A stretch of DNA of 64,000 bases from Datura wrightii (GCA_035772735.1 JASDFA010000007.1:76408501-76472500), one strand, 5' to 3'; numbered from the stretch's first letter, positions 23,148 to 35,939 are shown. A program made the numbers and translations. Notes: generated from the sequence alone by a model not told the origin.

Positions 23148-24927
23148 AGTTATTTCTCAAAAATTCGCTCGGTGTACTGGAACCCCAACGCATAAGTGTT
23201 GTAAGAATTACTCCAAATTTAATCCTTAATGGCCACAGACATTAGGTAAACATTTCTCCCTTTTGTACTCTCGAGAATTTGCAGGTTTTTGCTGAGTTAT
23301 TCAGAGTTGAATTGTAGTTAATATTATTATTGAAAGTTATCATTATTTGTCGAGCTTAGTTTTGAATTTAGCCATATTATCTCATTATAAGGATGGAAGT
23401 TGGGTTAAACCGCCATTTAAAAGTTGAAACTCCCTAATTAGATGAAAGGCGGCACTCAAGGTATATTAAGGCTATCCTTTTCGGCAAGTTACATTCATCG
23501 TAAAAGTTAGTACGACTTGTGTATTTATAGTACTTTAGAGTAAACATACTGTGGTCAGCAATTACAAATAGAACTGAGACTATAACAATGACATAGTAAC
23601 CCTCATCATAGTTAACCCCAGCTAGATTGGTTTTTCCTTATGATGTTTGGCTTGTTGGATGTTATTGCCTATAGGGACATGCTTGTAGGGTCAGTATAAT
23701 GTCCTAAAGGACTATATTGAGGTCGTAAGGGCAATATGAGTTCCACCAGATTGAGGCCATGAGGGCCGTATTGAGTTCCATTCGATTAAGGCCGCGAGGG
23801 CCGTATTGAGATGCACCAAAAAGAGGTCGTGAGGCCGTATCCAGTAACAACAATTACATTTTGATCCATAGTCGATCCAAGGCTTGAGATCTAGTTACTG
23901 CAGTCACATTATGACTGATAGTCGATCCAAGGCTCGAGGTCCAGTTACATAACCTAGACGGCTCAGACACAGAAACAACTACAGGATCCTATCAGGCTCG
24001 GATACAACTTTAGAGAATGAGAAATCCTGAGTTACGGTATGTTTACGAACCTTTTGTATCCACACAACAGGAGTGTGAATTTTTTGTGCTTGTCGAGGCT
24101 TACGGGGGCTCATGTAGGCTATTCTGTGTGTTTTGTACCATACAAGCTTATGGGGGCCCGGTTAGGTTCTTATTTGTATACATATACTTATTAGTTAGAT
24201 ATTTAAGATGGTGAGATCATTCAGGTTAATCTCTTACTCTCCTTCATGATTACTTCAACTTTATCATCTTTCATTCAGTTATTATTTTACAGCCTTACAT
24301 ATTCGATACATATTTTACTGACCCCCATCCTTGGGGCACTACATTAATTGCCTACAAGTGCGGATAGACGCGGTTCAGGAGCATCTTAGTCATCAGTCGG
24401 AGTCAGCAGTTCTTTCAGCTCCTTTCCTCTAGAATTGATAGTTAGAAAAGGTATGTTCTTTTGTTGTACAGTTTATGGGTAGGTTGGGGCCCTATCTCGA
24501 CCATTATTCCACTCTTAGAGGCTTGCAGGCTATAGATTACCAGCTGCTAGTTTTGTTGTTGATCATGTGGGGTCCATGTATGTTTTATTTCATGTAATTT
24601 CCATGTGGGCCTAGTTTAGCTATCAGTTAGCAGCCTTGTCAGCTATAGTATAGTTATAGCTTCCTGTTTTCATTTAGTTATAACTAGAAGGCATGGTGGT
24701 CTTGTCAGCCTTCATAGGATCCCTGTTATTACGTTGTTGTTGGTCAACTATATTCTTTTACAGCTGGCCTTGTCGGCTAGAGGTTGTACTGATAGCTAAG
24801 ATATAACTCATTGTTTTCATGAAATAAGTTGCAGGAGTGCACCGCAAGTGAACAAGCCTAGTCAGGTAAGTTCAAATCCTAGTGTGGCACTAGGTGCCAG
24901 TCATGCCTCCCAAGGTGGGGCAAGACA
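23148..24927 (+). repeat. 5'-truncated F-family LTR inside internal E
   Basis: Plus-oriented. It corresponds to the F LTR from about 39785 onward (CTCAAAAATTCGCTCGGTG, then GTAAGAATTACTCCAAATT) to its intact 3' end (CCTCCCAAGGTGGGG..GACA). The first roughly 410 bp of the LTR are missing. It contains two tandem-repeat blocks (23719-23850 and 23851-23950). On its left is integrase of E, on its right gag of E, so about 3 kb of E pol is missing across it. The left junction is approximate. Confidence 0.7.
23719..23950 (+). repeat. Tandem repeats in the truncated F-type LTR
   Basis: About 3.5 copies of a 35-bp unit (GAGGCCATGAGGGCCGTATT and variants) are followed by two copies of a roughly 55-bp unit containing ATAGTCGATCCAAGGCT. 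Copies are diverged. No function is apparent. Confidence 0.7.
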
Positions 24928-25702
24928 CCCTCTTGGCCTCTCTCTCCCTCTCACTCACTTGTACCACCTCTATTTGCTGGGTGTATAGAACCAACCGTGA
25001 GAAATGAATATCCTGATGAAGCATCGTGGTCTGGCAATCCTTTATAAAATAGCTGCTATCCCATGCACGAACCAACTCACTCGAGCCCTTTAGTCAGCCA
25101 CCATCTATGGTGCATATTTGGATAAGCATGTGAACATTAAAGCATACTCTTAGACTGTCATGTATCAAGTTCACAAATTCAGCTGCTTTGATCTCCCTCA
25201 TCTCTCGGGGAAAGAACCAATAAAAAAATGTGGTAAGGAACTCATCCCTACCAGTGGGACCCGCTCCGACTGCTCTGCCATCCGTCCACTATCTAAACCA
25301 AATATGTGCAACCCCTTTCAACTGATAAGAGGCTAAGTATGTGCACTCCTCCCCTATCACCCCCATGACCTAGGTGATTTTTTGAGTCTAATCAATAAAC
25401 CCGTGTTGATCCTCGTCTACCTTCGATCGGAGAAACTCCAAAGGGTTCATCTTGAGAAAGTTCTTGGCTCTTTCTGCTGCTACATTCCCATTTTGGGAGA
25501 CATTCGCTACGACGTGGTTGTTGACTTGGGCGGTCAATGCATGTGCCAACATCTGGATGGCAGCCTTAAACTCTGCATGGGCCACCTTCCCGGGCACATG
25601 ATTCTCTGGGGATGGTGGGGCCTGCTGGTGCCCATCTCCGTTGCCAATCTCATGGCCATTCCCGTTTCTGTTTCTCCACCCATTGACTCGGCGAGGAGGC
25701 AT
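24928..25702 (-). pseudogene. Gag remnant of internal E
   Basis: Start ATG at 25700-25702 gives MPPRRVNGWRNRNGNG, the typical Del/Tekay gag start. The capsid region follows (AEFKAAIQMLAHALTAQ, FLKMNPLEFL, FFPREMREIKAAEFVNL, SYFIKDCQTTMLHQDI). Stops occur after FID and in later blocks. The frame is cut at 24927 by the LTR fragment, before the zinc knuckle. Confidence 0.75.
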
Positions 25703-25883
25703 GATTCTGCAAATGAATATTGCATGAGTTAGAAGGATAGAGAGACATGTCATCGCACGACATAGATCATAAAAGAAGAGAAGTTTCCTAAAATGTTTCG
25801 TAGCCTCTTCGTCATAAGTGTGGCATGCTTCACACCCATGAAAAAGTCTCTACTTAACGCAGCTTTCCAACACCCTAGGACAT
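25703..25883 (-). other. Leader of internal E, lacking a PBS
   Basis: The leader runs from LTR 2 to the gag ATG. In H the same place holds about 30 bp with the Met PBS (35911-35939). Here the text passes from CACCCTAGGACAT straight into the LTR, so the PBS is deleted. Internal I shows the same loss at 57660-57670. Confidence 0.7.
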
Positions 25884-26742
25884 TATCAGGACCCGAACAT
25901 AGGCCCGGATCGTGACATGGGACAAAGAACCCCGAGAGTCGCCAAGTCGACCTATGGAATGAACATGACATCTAAATCTCAACATAATAATGCGGAAGTT
26001 TAACATATGAAATATCGGAAGACTGAAAATGTAATAACATTTGAGTATCTGAATACATAACATGGTTCTGAAGCTTAATACATAATATGTCTGGTAAGCC
26101 TCTACAACCTGATGAGTTGATCGAACAAGACCCCAACCAACTCACTAATAAAATAAGACTAAAAGTACTGATAACAATCTGATAAGAAGGTCCTCTGAGG
26201 ATGAGGAGTCACCAAAAAGGCTGGGAAATGCTGAATCTAAAAATCTAAAGAGCGGCGGGATTGACCCTTAACGTCTGAGCCTGCATCATGAAATGATACA
26301 ACATAGAGTATGTGTTTAGTACTTGGAATGTATTGAGTATGCAAGGTAAGTAAAAGCACTAGGTAAGTAAAACTGAAATCATGCATATCATAAAACATAT
26401 TGAATATATGATTCTGAGAATAAGGCTTGCATGCTATTATCTGAAAGCATGATTTAAACATAACCGAATATCACAATAGAATCGAATGACCCAAAGGTGA
26501 AAAACTGATTATCATAAGTAAAACTGAACATCGGGTAAAACTTGTTGAAAGTATAATATCATGACTGATTAACATGCATTACGGAAATCTTGAGGAACAA
26601 TGGGAGACTCGTCATATAATCACCATTACCATAATAGAGCTTACATGGTCCCGACTTACACTCAAGTGGGCAGAGCCATAAGAAACCTTGCCAAGGCTAA
26701 GGGTACTACCATGATATCGATTTCAAGCTGAAGGCCGCTCGG
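25884..26742 (-). repeat. Shared LTR 2 of the E-I array, segment 1
   Basis: Starts TATCAGGACCCGAACATAGG, a decayed TGTCATGACCC. It runs colinear with LTR 1 (19527 onward) until solo LTR G interrupts it after CTCGG. Confidence 0.75.
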
Positions 26743-28374
26743 TGTCACGACCTGAATGTACACTCGGATCGTAGATAAAAGACAAGGGACCCCGTGAGAC
26801 TCTAAGTCGACCCATGGCACTTGCATACATCTAATCTCGTTCAAGTAAAGCGCAATACTTAACATAAACATAGCGGAAATGTAAACATAACATAACACTA
26901 GAAATACTAGGCATACACATGAGTTAAATACTATACACTGTCTGAAAGCCTCTACTACATACGATGGGTTGATGGGACAACACCCCAACTAACCCGAAAG
27001 ACACTGAAACATAAGATAACATAAAAGTCTGTTAAACAGCCCTTGGAACATGAGGGCTCACCAATAAGCTGAGAACGTAAGCTAAGGTGGCTAAGGATGA
27101 GGATGAGCATGAGATCCGGACCCTGTATCATGACACGATACAACATAGAAAGTATGTTGTCTATACGTAGAATGTATCGAGTATGCAAGGTAAGTAAAAC
27201 AGACATTTAAAAGTAAAACAAAACTCATAAGTAACATAGGAGAAGGAAATCATGCATATATATCATAAACTCCGTAAGAAAACATAGGGCTCAAGTCTTT
27301 CAAATCATTCATAAAAACGTTCATAATCATAGTCGTAAGTAAACTTTGTCGAAACATAACTTAAGATAATAATGTAAAAATAACAATTCATAAGACATGC
27401 AAAAGAATGGGAGGACTCATCATAACTGACACCATCATGGTAGATCCTTTCATGATGCCCCAACTATCTCGCTCAAGTGGCCAGAGCCGACCATGGCTAG
27501 CCAGGCGAGGGTCGTGCATTAGGCGTGATATCACATTTGAGGGGATCATTATCAATGTGTTATATCAGTAGAAACCCACGGTGGCACGTGGTTATGACAC
27601 ACCGGAATAGTCCTTTGAACGCCAGGTTGCTCGGTGCTAGACACGGCTCCCGAAAACATGCATATAGGCTCATGCATAAATCCATATTATCATGCATTAT
27701 GATCCATTGGCTAAAATATAACATTTGTTATCATTGATCCCCTTTAAAACATGCTTAGCCAAGAATCATAGGCCCTTTTCATCAGCCAACATCATAAATC
27801 ATTAAATAATGCAATTTGCTTCATAAATCATAAATCATAAATCATTCTTTAACATGTGGGCATTGCCCAATACTTCATCATATTCAATTCTTTCAAAATA
27901 TGCTCATAAACATGGGTAACTTTAATTCATGCCTTTCCATCATCAGTAAATTCAAAATATTGCATATTCATTGTAAATCATAACTGTCATGAACCTTCAT
28001 CAAATAAGCATTTTCGATTTAAAAGATTAAAACATAATTTTAAGGAAAACAATATAAAACGTGGCCATCATTAATAATTCAATAATTAAAACTCGATTAA
28101 ATCAAACACACGAATAGAAATCACATTTCCATGCATTTGAGTAAATTCCCATAGAATTTGAATAGGAGGATTCATGATAACATTGAAATTTAGGCATGGG
28201 TGTGAAAGAAATAACCCATTCTAAATCCTACATATCAGGGATTGGATTGATTTCGAGGTTCCTTGAATACCCACAAAAGAGATTGATGGAAACATTCTTG
28301 TGGTATTTGCCATTTTTCTGCACTTTCCAAATTACACTCCCGGGTCTATTCTTAGGCCTTCCTGGGGTATTATA
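26743..28374 (-). repeat. Solo LTR G (Tekay, subtype of H)
   Basis: 1632 bp, TGTCACGACCTGAATG.. to ..CCTGGGGTATTATA. Flanked by CTCGG (26738-26742) and CTCAG (28375-28379), 4 of 5 identical. No internal region, so a solo LTR left by LTR-LTR recombination. It is shorter than the H LTRs (2.3 kb); most of the palindrome-rich promoter block is missing. Confidence 0.8.
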
Positions 28375-28605
28375 CTCAGGTGCAGGGAAGACTCACAAAG
28401 GAGGTCTCAAATATTCTGAACATACCTATGTTTGCACATAGTTCTGAGGCATAGGGTTGACTAAATCCTTAGCCTGCTCGGTGCTAGACACTACTTCAAA
28501 AAACATGCATATGCTCTCTATCATTTTTCAAAGTAGCTGAACCATCATCTTGCAATGAAGCTAAATCATAATATGCATACATAATCTAAAAACATATCAT
28601 GAGGA
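28375..28605 (-). repeat. Shared LTR 2, segment 2
   Basis: Resumes the LTR 2 text (CAGGGAAGACTCACAAAGG..) in register with 20336 onward. It is interrupted after GAGGA by element H. Confidence 0.8.
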
Positions 28606-30901
28606 TGTAACGACCCGAACGTACAGCCAGATCGTAGACACGGGACAATGGACCACGAGGGACCCCAAGTTGACCCATGGCTTATGCATACAACTATTCT
28701 CATTCAAATAAGCGAAATAATAATCATAAAGATATAGCGGAAAGATAATCATAACATATTATCAAGAAAGACCAACGTTTACATAGCTGAGTACTACATA
28801 CTTTTTCGAAAGCCTCTAATACATAAGATGGTTTGATGGGACAACATCCCCAACTAACCCGACCAAAACTAAATGTAAACAACATGAAAGTATATAAAAC
28901 AACCCTCAGAACATGACTTACCAACAAGCTAAAAACATAAGCTTAGATGGCCTAAGGGTGAGGATGAGCCTGAGATCCAGACCATGTATCATGAAATGAT
29001 ATAGCATAGAAAGTATGTGGTCAGTACGTGGAATGTACTGAGTATGCAAGGTGAGTAAAACAAGCATTTTAAAAGGAAAGTAAACCCAAAAATAGACATA
29101 AGAGAAGGACATCATGCTTGCATCACAATTCTTCACGATAAAACATAAGGTTCAAGACTTTTCAATCATTCATAATCATTCATTATCATAATAGTAAATA
29201 ACTTTATCATAATATAACTTGAGCCAATAACATAATTATAACAATCCATAAACAATCTGGAACAATGGGAGGACTCGTCATAACCGACACCATCATGGTA
29301 GAGCCTTTCATGATGCCCCACTGTCTCGCTCAAGTAGGCAGAGCCGAACCTGGCTTGCCAAGCGAGGGTCGTGGATAACGTGTGATATCACATTTTAGGG
29401 TATCAGTATCGTAACATCATAACATTTACAACCCACGGTAGCACGTGGTTTTGAGACACCGGCGTAGTCCTTTGAACGTCGGGCTGCTCGGTGCTAGACA
29501 CGGCTCCCAAAAACATGCACATAGGCTCATACATAAATCATTAACATCATGCATAAAAATTCATTGGCTAAGATATAACATTTATAATCATTGATCCCCT
29601 TTAAAACATGCTTAGCCAAGAATCAAGGCCCTTTTTATCGGCCAACATGATAAATTGATATATCATGAAATTCGTTGCGTAAATCATAAATCATTATTCA
29701 TCAATGGGCATTGCCCAAAGCTTCATCATACTCAATGCTTTAAAAATATGCTCATAAAGATGGGTAACTTGGATTCAAGCATTTCCATAATCGATAAACT
29801 TAAAATAAACAATATTCATCAGAAATTATAATTTCCATGAACTTCCTTGAATGGGTAATTTAGACATAAAAAGATAGAAACATGATTTTGAAGAAAATAA
29901 TACTAAACCGCCCAACATGCATACTTCAATAAATAAAAATCAATTAGAACATACCCATAAGGAGAAATCACATTGACATGCTTTGGGTAAAATCACATGA
30001 AATTTGAGTAGGAGAATTCATGACTTTAATCAAAATTGGGCATGGGTGAGGAAGAATTCCACCCATTTTAAAACCCTACATACCTAGAATGGAGAGACTC
30101 GAAGTTCCTTGAACACCCACAAAGAAATTGAAGAAAATGTTTGGGAAGAAGGCCTTGAATCTCCCAGAAACCTCTCTAGAATCCTTGCTTGAGAATGGGC
30201 ATGTCTAAAGGACGTAACTCATATTATCATACTCAGAAAATATCCAAAAGGATGTAGTTTAGGGATAAAACATGGAAAGGTCGAAAATACCCTTAAAATA
30301 ATTTCCCTGAAAACTGCCCCGGACCGACCAACGACCGACTCAATAGGTCGTGGCAACATATCATGGCTCGTGGTATCGAGTCGTCGGGTGCATTGCCTCA
30401 TGACACATCTTAGATCCCTTACCACGAGTCTTCAGGATGAGTTGTTACTTCAAACCACGGGTCGTTGAATCGACTATCGTCAACTCCTTGGCCAATCTGA
30501 CACCCTTTTCCACGAGCCTCACCACGACTCGTTGTGACTTCCAATGAGTCGTGGTTTTCATCCGTTGAATGCACCGGACACCTAAACCAACCAGTAACGG
30601 CTTGAAACAATGGGTCGTTGTCTCTCACCACGGATCGTGGGATGGCCCATTTCTTCCTCCTCAGCCTAAGTCCCAACCTCCCAACGACTGGTGACAATGG
30701 CTCGTTGTTCCTGACAGCGGGTCGTTGTACCGTCTGTTGTTTTCTCTGATTCCCTAACTTCCCAAACCACAACTGCATATGACGACTCATGGTATCCTAC
30801 CATGAATCATAGGGTCGTCCGTCCTGTGATATTTTTTCTAGTTTTCTGCACTTTTCAATTTTAACTCCTGGGTCTATTCTTAGGCCTTCCCGGGGTATTC
30901 A
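28606..30901 (-). repeat. 3' LTR of element H
   Basis: TGTAACGACCCGAACGTACAG.. to ..CCCGGGGTATTCA. The palindrome-rich block (CCACGACTCGTTG/CACGAGTCGTGG variants) is at 30310-30810. The open frames there (30219-30790, minus) are LTR shadows. Confidence 0.85.
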
Positions 30902-30918
30902 AATATCTCCCCCTTGGG
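30902..30918 (-). other. Polypurine tract of element H
   Basis: The plus strand reads AATATCTCCCCCTTGGG, a purine run on the element strand, directly beside the 3' LTR. Confidence 0.85.
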
Positions 30919-31146
30919 AACATTCATCCTATAATACAGGAAACAAGCAGCAAACAGAAACATAAAATTTATCATAACTATATGATGATTATTTTAACCA
31001 AAATTTTCACGGAATGACTACCTCCGAATAAAACCACATAGCTGAACTGATCTCATGCTTCACACATGCATTCATACACATTAAAGAAACTCGCACACAT
31101 AACTGAACATGAAAACTAAATAGAGTCATAGGGCGAAACTGATATC

Positions 31147-32500
31147 TCAAGTCGGAACTGAGCCGGTAAAGAACAAATGTGGGTATTCAGCTATCATATC
31201 TGCTTCAGCTTCCCACATAGCTCCCTCAACATGCTGATTCCTCCACAATACTTTAACTGAAGGTACTACTTTGTTCCTTAGCTTACGGACTTGACGACCT
31301 AAGATTTCCACCAAAATTTCTTCATAGTTGAGGCTGTCTTTCACCCAAATGCTGTCTACTGGAACAACCAAGGATGGATCACCCAAGCACTTCTTCAAAA
31401 GTGACACATGAAAGATGGGATGAACTGAAGATAGCTCCGATGGCAAGTCCAACTCATAAGCCACCTTACCAACTCTCCTCACAACCCGGTAGGGACCAAT
31501 ATAGCGAGGACTGAGTTTACCTTTCTTTCCAAACAGCATGACTCCCTTGATGGAATATACCTTAAGAAATACCCAGTCGTCCACACCAAACTCCAAATCT
31601 CTTCTTCTCACATCAGTGTACGACTTCTGACGACTCTGAGTAGTTTTCAACCGGTCCCATATCAAATGAACCTTCACCATCGCCTCATGAACCTAATCTG
31701 GTCCCATCATAACTACCTCCCCAACCTTGAACCATCTAATAGGAGACCTACACCTCCACCTGTAAAGAGCCTCGAATAATGCCATCTGGATACTGGAGTG
31801 GTAACTGTTATTATAAGTAAAACTCGATCAAGGGTAAGTGATTATCCTAGCTACATTTGAAATCCATAAAACATTCCCTTAACATATCCTCAAAGGTCTG
31901 AATGGTTCATTCTGCTTAGCCGTCTGTTTGCGGATGGTAGGCTGTACTGAGCTTAACTTGCGTCCCAAGTCCTTTTTGAAAAGAACGCCAGAATTGAGAG
32001 GTAAATTGAGTACCTCTGTATGAAATAATAGACAAGGGCACTCCATGAAGTCGAACTAACTCCCAAATATACAACTTAGCATAATCCTCCGTTGAATCTG
32101 TGGTCTAGACTAGTAGGAAGTGTGCCGCCGTAGTTAGCGTATCCACCACCACCCAAATGGAGACATAGTGTCGGCGGGTACAAGGTATGCCTGTAACAAA
32201 ATCCATATTAATCTCTTCCCACTTCAAAGTGGGGATGCTGATATCCTGAAGTACGCCTCCCGGCCTTTGATGTTCGACCTTCACTTGCTGACAGTTTGGA
32301 CACTTTTCCAGGAACTCTGTAATATCTTCTTCATACAATCCCAATAATATATTTCTCGCAAATCCCGATACATTTTTGTAGATCTTGGATGAATAGAATA
32401 TCTAGTACCATGAACCTCATGCAATATCCGAACTCTCAAATTATCGATGTCCAGAACACATAGTCGACCCTGGTATCGTAGCACACCATCACCCCTTGGG
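31147..32500 (-). pseudogene. Integrase of element H
   Basis: Zinc domain: the H-x7-H pair is read at SIHPRSTKMYRD (one His replaced) and CPNCQQVKVEHQRP at 32270-32300. Catalytic core: INMDFVTG, then LSIISYRGTQFTS where the usual Asp of SDRG is Tyr, then QTDG. The C-terminal half is one clean 177-codon frame (31147-31680) with LEFGVDDWVFLKV, KGKLSPRYIGPYRVVRRVGKVAYELDLP, FHVSLLKK and the chromodomain-like tail VLWRNQHVEGAMWEAEADM. A frameshift after MKK and multiple stops between 31680 and 32100 inactivate the core. Integrase would insert the cDNA copy; the tail targets chromatin in chromoviruses. Confidence 0.8.
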
Positions 32501-32607
32501 AGAAGACCTCCACCTTCTGAATCCTCACCGCCTCCTACAGCTTCCTCAATATTGGATCCTCGTCTTGCATGGATTTAACATCAACTACCAAGGACGATTC
32601 TGATCTG

Positions 32608-33200
32608 TTATATACAACAACACCGCCATCTGATCAAATGAATCAATCTTTCTCCCTGCCTTGCGAGCCGATGGACATCCTTCAAAAACTCCTTCTTTCC
32701 CTTATTCACGTGGGACACACTTTCCATGGAGAGTCTACTAAGTGCATCCGCAGCCACATTAGCCTTGCCCGGGTGGTAAAGGACACTCATGTCATAGTCC
32801 TTAAGTAATTCCAACCACCTCCTTTGCTGAAGATTTAGATCCTTCTGGGTGAACACATACTGCAAGCTCTTGTTATCCGTACATACATCCACGTGGACCC
32901 CATACAAGTAATTTCGCCATATCTTCAATGCAAACACCACCGCGGCCAACTCAAGATCATGGGTCGGGTAATTATTTTAATGAACGTTCAATTGTCTCGA
33001 GGAGTATGCTATTACCTTCCCACACTGCATCAACACACATCCTAGTACGACTCTCGAAGCATCATAATAGACAAAAAGCCATCGGTACCCTCGGGTAATG
33101 TCAACACTGGTGCTGAGGTGAGCCAGGCCTTCAACTCTTGAAAGCTTATCTCACAAACATCTGACCATTAGAATTTCACCTTTTTCTAAGTCAACTTAGT
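32608..33200 (-). pseudogene. RNase H of element H
   Basis: Readable from LGCVLMQCGKVIAY.. through AAVVFALKIWRNYLYGVHVDVCTDNKSLQYVFTQKDLNL to VAADALSRLSMES. The TDNKSLQY and DALS motifs carry catalytic acidic residues. Stops lie upstream of 32949. It degrades the RNA strand during reverse transcription and follows the RT without a gap. Confidence 0.8.
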
Positions 33201-34042
33201 CAAAGGTGTCGCAATATATGAGAAAGCCTCCACAAAACTTCTTTAATAACCTACTAGGCCCAAGAAACTCTGGATTTCTGAAGGATTCACCAGTCTGGGC
33301 CAATTCTTCATCGCCTCTATCTTCTGGGAATCTACCCTTATGCCTTCGCTAGATACCACATGGCCGAGAAATGCTACCGAGTTAATCCAAAATTCACACT
33401 TGCTAAACTTTGCATACAGTTGAGGATCCTTAAGGGTTTGCAACACTATTCTCAAATGAGTGGGATGCTCCTCCTCGCTTTGGGAGTATATAGCATGTCA
33501 TCGATGAACACGATCATGAACATATCCAAATATGGCTTGAACACCCCGTTCATCAGGTCCATAAAAGCTGCAGGAGAATTGGTTAGCCCAAAAGACATAA
33601 CAACAAATTCGTAGTGACCATATCGAGTCCTGAAAGCGCTCTTCGGGATGTTACTCTCCCGATCTCTAAGCTGGTGATACCCAGAGATGAGGTCAATCTT
33701 GAAGAAACACTTAGAACCCTGAAGCTAGTAAAACAAATCGTCGATCCTGGGTAAGGGGTACCTATTCTTGACGGTAACCTTGTTCAACTACCGGTAGTGA
33801 ATACACATGCGAAAAGAACCGTCCTTCTTTTGAACAAATAGAACTGGTGCACCCCATGGAGACTGGCTCGGCCTAATGAATCCCTTGTCCAACATATTCT
33901 TTAACTGATCCTTCAATTCCTTTACTTCGGCTGGAGCCATCCTGTAAGGAGGGATAGAAATAGGCTGCATATGTAGCAATAGATCAATACCGAAATCAAT
34001 TTTCCTTTTCAGAGGAACACTTAGAAAATCCTCAGGAAACAT
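33201..34042 (-). pseudogene. Reverse transcriptase of element H
   Basis: From RKIDFGIDLLLHMQPISIPPYRMAP (34010) through WGAPVLFVQKKDGSFRMC and the active-site box FIDDM (about 33495-33520) to FLGHVVSSEGI and PSEIQSFLGLVGY. Stops occur after CIHYR and in the palm, and there is a frameshift just after FIDDM. The DD pair itself is intact. Confidence 0.85.
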
Positions 34043-34072
34043 CTACATGTATTTGCACACCACCGGAACTGA

Positions 34073-34650
34073 CTAAATAGTCGAGGTCTCAGACTCCACA
34101 TCCTTAACCCTAACTAGGTGGTACATGCACCACTTAAGATAGGAAATAAACCGACCTACTAGCACCGCCGAACTACCCTTCCACTCCACAACTTTCTCAC
34201 CTAGAAAATGAAACTCCACGGTATGGGTCCTACAATTAATCATAGCATAACATGAAAACAACCAATCCATACCCAGAATGATGTCAAAATCAGTCATGGC
34301 CAATTCTTCTAAGTCTACGGAGGTAACCTTATGCAACATAGTGACTGGGCATCCTCTATACACCCATCTAACTACAACCAAATCACTGACAGGGGTAGAA
34401 ACTGAAAACGATTATGACAGGGTCTCGGGACTAACTCCAAGGCTACTAGCAATGTAAGGAGTCACGAAAAACAATGTAGCTCCCGGATCTAGCAAGGCAT
34501 AAACATTAATATGAAAGACACGCAACAGACCAGTGACCATGTCTGGTGAAGCCTCCTGTTCCTGGCATGAGGCAAGTATATAGAATCGGTTTTGGCGCTG
34601 ACCGCCACCCCAACAAGTAGATGCTCCCTGTGAAGTTGAATAGGTTAGAG
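34073..34650 (-). pseudogene. Protease of element H
   Basis: Active-site block YALLDPGATLFFVTPYIAS (about 34445-34510) with the catalytic Asp in DPGAT, and the second block MTDFDIILGMDWL (about 34250-34295). A stop after PETLS (34412) separates them. It continues into the RT linker (VEWKGSSAVLVGRFISYLK). Confidence 0.8.
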
Positions 34651-35730
34651 CTACTGTTGTCCTGGTGGTCTGTGCTCGAACCCTATTATCATTCGGTCTA
34701 GCATAGAGGCACGCTCGGTGCATGTTCCTAGGTCTACCGCACCCAAAAAAGACATCTGAACTGAGCAGGTACTCCTTAGTGTGACACTTGTTGCACTTCC
34801 CGCAAGGTGGAGAGAAGTCATGTTCATCTGATCACCCCTGGTTCTGGATGGAACACTAGTTGAGGATGGTGCTGGGGCTAGTGACCTCTGCTGAAACTAT
34901 GGACGGTAGCTACTGCCGGACCTCTAATGCGAAAACCCACGGCTATTTGTCTGAGCACTCTTTGCCTCCCTCTCCCTCGCATGAGCCGCCTCTATCTGCT
35001 GGGTGTACAACACTATGCGAGGAAAGTCCATATCCTGGTGAAGCATGGCGGTGTAATCCTTATCTAAATAACCAGCCACACCGTGAATGAATTGGCTCAC
35101 TCGCGCCCTCTGATCCATTACAAACTCTGGGGCGTACTTTGACAGATGAGTGAACTGAAGCGAATACTCCAGAACTGTCATCTTTCCCAGCTTGAGGTTC
35201 ACAAACTCAACTGCTTTCAATTCCCTCATCTCCCGAGGGAAGAATCTGTCAAGAAAGGCCATGTGGAACTCATCCCAGCTGATAGGGCCCGCTCCCGCTG
35301 CCCTGCTGTCCTTTTAGTGCTTGCACCAAATATGAGAGACCTCTTTTAGCTGATAAGAGGACAAGTCCACACACTCCCCATTTGTCACTTCCATAACCTG
35401 AGTGACCTTTAGGATCCCTCCAATGAACTCGTGTGGATCCTCATCCATCTTTGATCCCGTGAACTCAGGAGGGTTCATCCTCAAGAAGTCTCTAATACGA
35501 CCCGCCGCTGCATTACCATTCTGGGGAACCTACAAAAAAGCCTGTTGATTGACCTGAGTGGTCAAGGCCTGTGCCAACATCTGAATCGCCGCCCAAAAAT
35601 CGGTGTGGGCAGCCGACTCTAGTGCTTGGGGCTCCGAAACAAGTGGGGCTTGCTAATGCCCATGATCATTTCCATCATCGTAGCCTTCATCATTTCTATT
35701 CCTCCTTCCGTTCACTCTTCTAGGAGCAAT
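34651..35730 (-). pseudogene. Gag of element H
   Basis: The expected ATG at 35728-35730 is ATT (IAPRRVNG instead of MPPRRVNG). The capsid block is clear: DFWAAIQMLAQALTTQV, FLRMNPPEFTGSKMDEDPHEF, AFLDRFFPREMRELKAVEFVNLK, DYTAMLHQDMDFPRIVLY. Stops lie at about codons 24, 65 and 136 and after GFSH (34924). The zinc knuckle has lost its first Cys (FFGCGRPRNMHRAC) and its His. Confidence 0.8.
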
Positions 35731-35923
35731 AATTCTGCAATCACGAATCGCACGAGTTAGAATAATGGAAAGACTTTTCATCACACGACATAGAACATGA
35801 AAGAAGGAAACATTTCCTAAAATGTTAATAGCCTCTTCGTCATAATGTGGCGCGCTTCACACCCATGAAAAAGAATCTACCTAACGTGACTTTCAGACAC
35901 CCTAGGACACTTCAAAACTTATT

Positions 35924-35935
35924 GCTCTGATACCA
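35924..35935 (-). other. Primer-binding site of element H (initiator tRNA-Met)
   Basis: The plus strand reads GCTCTGATACCA, giving TGGTATCAGAGC on the minus strand. This is a perfect 12-nt match to the usual plant initiator-Met PBS, 4 nt from the LTR. Confidence 0.9.
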
Positions 35936-35939
35936 AGTT

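Noticed and set aside
26662..27206. Frames of 83 and 108 codons across the G border
   Set aside because: One crosses the insertion junction at 26743, the other lies in LTR text shared with G, H and J.
30219..30790. Minus-strand frames of 68 and 123 codons
   Set aside because: Lie in the palindrome-rich block of an H LTR; translations are repetitive and not found intact in the sister LTR.
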